A stretch of 64,000 nt of DNA from Prorocentrum cordatum (Eukaryota > Sar > Dinophyceae > Prorocentrales > Prorocentraceae): assembly GCA_963575745.1 (NCBI GenBank), contig CAUYUJ010008136.1, forward strand, positions 107,501-171,500, read 5' to 3'. Every line of letters starts with the position of its first letter. Position 1 is the first letter of the stretch. The notes below the pieces were generated by a model that ran no database searches, was not told where the DNA came from, and was given only the letters and a program-made list of their open reading frames with translations. The position numbers and the translations under genes are program-made. Below are positions 62,101 through 64,000 of this stretch, in pieces.

Positions 62101-62583
62101 ACTGGTGCCTGTTCGTACGGCGACCGCTGCCGCTACCCCCACGTGCCCGCCTGCAGCTACTTCCAGGCAGGCCACTGCGCCAAGGGCGACGCGTGCACCT
62201 ACGCACACCTGGCAGCCAACGCTGCGACTCCGCCACAGAGCACCAGCCGCCCGCGGAGTCAGGACAGCCGTGGCCGCCCCCCTCGCGTGGACCGAAATCT
62301 GGTCGAAACCACCGTTCGTCCAGGAGTCCGGGGGGATCTCAGCAGCCTCCTCGTGACGCCTCCCAATCTCAGACCTGGGATAACTGGCGATCTCGGCCCG
62401 CTCCCAACCAAGACGGGTATGAGAGTCAGGAAGGCACGCTCCACGACGACTCCCAGCGCGGACGTCGACCTTCTCGCGACTCAGACCGTACCAGCCAGCG
62501 GAGCAGCACGAGCACGAGGGCCCGGTCACCTGCCGCTCCCTGGAACCGAGTGTACGTCATACGCTCCAAACACGGCGCCCTGA
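59113..62583 (+). CDS. Gag-like protein with coiled coil and three CCCH zinc fingers
   Basis: An uninterrupted 1156-codon frame from the ATG at 59113. Residues 1-270 are Pro/Ser/Arg-rich and disordered. Residues about 275-610 form coiled coils (e.g. ELRDQVQTYVEHQTALVHRA, LSRVKADMDQLRSLLTDLSQ). Residues about 700-930 resemble a retrotransposon gag core (VLEWQHAVRKAFCSASGRPD, HDFERINTLRMHGDDLKRFV). Three CCCH fingers follow: CVPFSKGKCPKGNACKLLH, CHRFAKTGACSYGDRCRYPH and CSYFQAGHCAKGDACTYAH, ending near residue 1032. Such multi-CCCH gags occur in dinoflagellate LTR elements. No protease, integrase or RT follows, and no LTR was seen, so it is either the 5' part of an element running past the window, a truncated copy, or a domesticated gag gene. 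After 62240 an alternative frame reads equally well, so the last ~120 residues are doubtful. Confidence 0.7.
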   Translation: MEGGAPLGPAPLRDGVADPVARNLEQEIEVLMDVHGIPRADRVAISPGTEGLDAGQGHAPGTPQFQAPSSSSVVHPVASPVVSDAAGDRSSGAAQHLFQSAEVLVPRNDPPRNAVRARHPVAPGVPQLQTPQPPQNLTPTFRAPAGGAHSEALSPPQGSPVQRGSGGSRRWGGSHANAGAPGRNPVTRAVTPVREHVRALEFRAQTRDGAAFAGRQVTVSRSRAASPRDRRGPEQFQIAAQDLHSRSPSQRARRRAVSSPVAAPAAVPLTDMAELRDQVQTYVEHQTALVHRATATETAILRSDLAKGLQEVDARLYEDRHVMCQLVSKVDAVAAQRGQDHSELAAVHSEFSHLEARFIHMRDHNDTRAKFLHDELQAVAAASAGAAPSALQGQIIELRDATMSATSDLRAETQQIQQDLYGKLCQAENAVNQRFSDSQVDSIPKLTARVLTLEEAVTELRVVRAQTGQLVPPSSVDDPAVLAAVQRTVRAEADHVQRQLHELRSERDAGKARVSEVQTRLADTQQELSRVKADMDQLRSLLTDLSQSTQRQYSVLTDKTREVQRSVDGFSGCIEQLQRDNIILENQFKAHVADATQHTPVPPQAPTSRRTSPGAPASNAGGVQGGTPAAGYQPQARRVSPSAASRTAAPAASAAPAQEANFDAASFRTHSPVPNVLGATVMQSQYTIGGSPVATITPVKESERVRVPGLPRIGHVLEWQHAVRKAFCSASGRPDAAYKFFCVAEQPGVTLDDLQDSGDFASLDLKFAEALQAILSSELKLDIKLLENTEHKHGRMIKGRQIYWKILRYYDVTDADDTIHDFERINTLRMHGDDLKRFVTEWDQLLLELRELPPPNIMESLFRTQIELHPWMKDDMNTYNKAPKGAPERCYTWLHHRVTAVLELHRTRRNQYHLRTGNRDTAAIVSPKTGFCVPFSKGKCPKGNACKLLHMVDSRSRPDTGAPHSENSRQPQRSAQPPGSQQPHGGAARFCHRFAKTGACSYGDRCRYPHVPACSYFQAGHCAKGDACTYAHLAANAATPPQSTSRPRSQDSRGRPPRVDRNLVETTVRPGVRGDLSSLLVTPPNLRPGITGDLGPLPTKTGMRVRKARSTTTPSADVDLLATQTVPASGAARARGPGHLPLPGTECTSYAPNTAP

Positions 62584-63778
62584 CCGGCACCCGCGCCGGC
62601 TCCGAGACATATTTGCAATCATGCGCTATGCGGCGTGGCAGCGACGTGACTTTTAAACTGCTATACGAGCTTCGCGGGTCTACCAACAGGTTTCGTGTCT
62701 GAACTTGCCGCTTGCCACCCCGCAGCGCGCAGGACCTAAGCGCGCTCTTCTCGGGAACATTGCGCGAGTGGGACCCGATTGGATGCCCCGCCCTTGGCGG
62801 CGTGCAGTTGCCTTCCCTCCCTCCCTCCCTCCCTCCCTCTTCGCTCTCTTTCCCTACCACTTTATATATTTAGATATCCGTAGATGTATGTACGTATCGT
62901 TGTTGACGTGCAGAGGCATACTGATGCAGTCCGTACCAGCGACCTCAGGAGTTTGCTCTGGCCACGAGCTGCCATCTCTTGTGAAGGGTCGCCCTGCGGT
63001 GCTCATAATACTAGAGATGTCTTCGCCGTCTCACCGCTTGTCTCCTCCTCTCTCCTCCCTTCTCGCTCCTGGCGCAGCTTGGTGCCGTGTCGACGCGGCG
63101 GCGATCCCAGCGCTGGCGTTCAAGGTTGAACGCCGCCAGTGGCTCGGAATCGCCCGGCATCGAGCGATCCTCGCTGTCAGAAAGCCGCGATCGCTCGCGG
63201 CTGAAAGACATACGCGGTGTCAGAAACCCACGCCCAAATCGTCTCAACAAGAACCCTATCGCAGGGCTTCCTGTGGGGCAGAAAGGGCACGCCGCGCTCA
63301 AGGAGGAGCGCGAGCAGGCATAGAGGCTCCGAGAAGCGATAGCAGCAGCAACAAGCAGATCAGCAAGCAGAGGGGCAAAAGGCGAGTTGTGCGGCACACT
63401 GTGCGTGCTGTCGCCCAGAAGGGCTGGGCGCCGAGAGCCTATGCCCGGAACGAGCCGCACAGGGAAGCATCGAGGACGTGCCGTGCGCGCCGCGGCCCCC
63501 GACCACGGTCACGGTCGGAGGCGCGCCCCCCCCCCCTCTCTCTTTGCACCGAGAGTTGTCACTGACCCCTTGTCCCCCTTTCCTCTCTCCCCCCTTTGCC
63601 CGAGTCCGGGGCCATTGCAGGTTTTTGCCCTCTGCCCTGTGGCCGGCTCTCGTCGCGCGTTCATTCCCCTCAGCTTTCCTCTTTCTCATCTCACAATTGC
63701 GCTTGGACACAAAAACCGAGAGTTGTTCTGACCCCGCATCTTCCGCGCTTTCCCTGGCATGATGTTTCTAGGCCTCCC
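62584..63778. other. No recognisable gene
   Basis: Short protein-like remnant to 62702, a (CCCT)n tract at 62811-62838, an A/T-rich patch (62860-62890), and C-rich runs near 63525-63540. No pol gene follows the gag-like ORF. Confidence 0.35.
62811..62838 (+). repeat. (CCCT)n microsatellite
   Basis: Six to seven CCCT/CCTC tetranucleotides. Confidence 0.85.
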
Positions 63779-63922
63779 AAGGTGGGGTCCGAGCAGACGG
63801 GGACGCAGGATCGCGCCGCATCGCCGATGCATCGGCGGTGCGGCTCGATGTGGAGCCCAATTTTCCCCAAGCCCACTGCGCCGATGACCGCCAACGTCGC
63901 CGATGCAGCGCGATCCTTGTAT
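63779..63922. mobile_element. Palindromic MITE-like element, copy 5
   Basis: Left end AAGGTGGGGTCCGAGCAGAC, then GGATCGCGCCGCATCGCCGA and TGCATCGGCGGTGCGGC, spacer TGGAGCCCAATTTTCCCC, and a degraded right arm CGTCGCCGATGCAGCGCGAT. The right terminal repeat is lost. Confidence 0.7.
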
Positions 63923-64000
63923 TCTGCTCTCTCGTCCGCGCTCTCTCTCCCTGACTCCGTTTCTCCCTACCAGTGGGCCCGTGGGTCATAATAGGGGTCG

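Overview
The window reads as a stretch of nuclear DNA from a dinoflagellate with a large, GC-rich, repeat-laden genome; a Prorocentrum- or Polarella-like species is a guess, not shown here. Support comes from dinoflagellate-style retroelements, kilobase-long trinucleotide arrays, a likely GA-AG intron, and a spliced-leader-like sequence at the start of a LINE. Almost everything recognisable is transposon. Only one coding region (about 55.9-56.8 kb) looks like an ordinary host gene. No tRNA, rRNA or CRISPR was seen.

Left part (1-15.55 kb): a nearly full-length APE-type LINE lies at about 1391-15536, flanked by a 15-bp target-site duplication. A 6.9-kb tyrosine-recombinase (YR) retrotransposon (6004-12899) sits inside its reverse transcriptase region. 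The YR element has split direct repeats in the order A1, ORFs, B1, A2, B2. It encodes a membrane/Cys-Pro-rich ORF, a gag-like ORF, RT, RNase H, a cytosine-methyltransferase-like domain and an apparently intact tyrosine recombinase. Segments 15.55-25.0 kb are mostly simple-sequence arrays (CCT, GAT, GCC, GTC, GGA) plus two copies of a palindromic MITE-like element.

Middle part (25.0-50.6 kb): one Copia LTR retrotransposon has 176-bp LTRs at 25027-25202 and 50412-50587. Its integrase is split in the catalytic core by about 15.1 kb of foreign DNA (29114-44235). That block holds GAC and GAT arrays, GGGGCCTCTTGG-type arrays, a degenerate Helitron (RepHel, 31332-36403) with four equal CX2C-X20-CX2C zinc modules and a putative introner, and two unrecognised ORFs (36756-37620 and 40799-42388). 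Downstream come the rest of the integrase, the RT, the RNase H and an unusual C-terminal extension with two hydrophobic segments, then a 74-bp minisatellite before the right LTR.

Right part (50.6-64.0 kb): GAT, GGA and GCC/GTC arrays, three more MITE-like copies, a small gene with two tandem copies of a ~132-residue unit (55893-56764), and an intact 1156-codon gag-like ORF with three CCCH zinc fingers (59113-62583). The window is best read as a record of nested insertions. The main candidates for something new are the YR retroelement architecture, the palindromic MITE family, the putative introner, and the unrecognised ORFs inside the 15-kb block.
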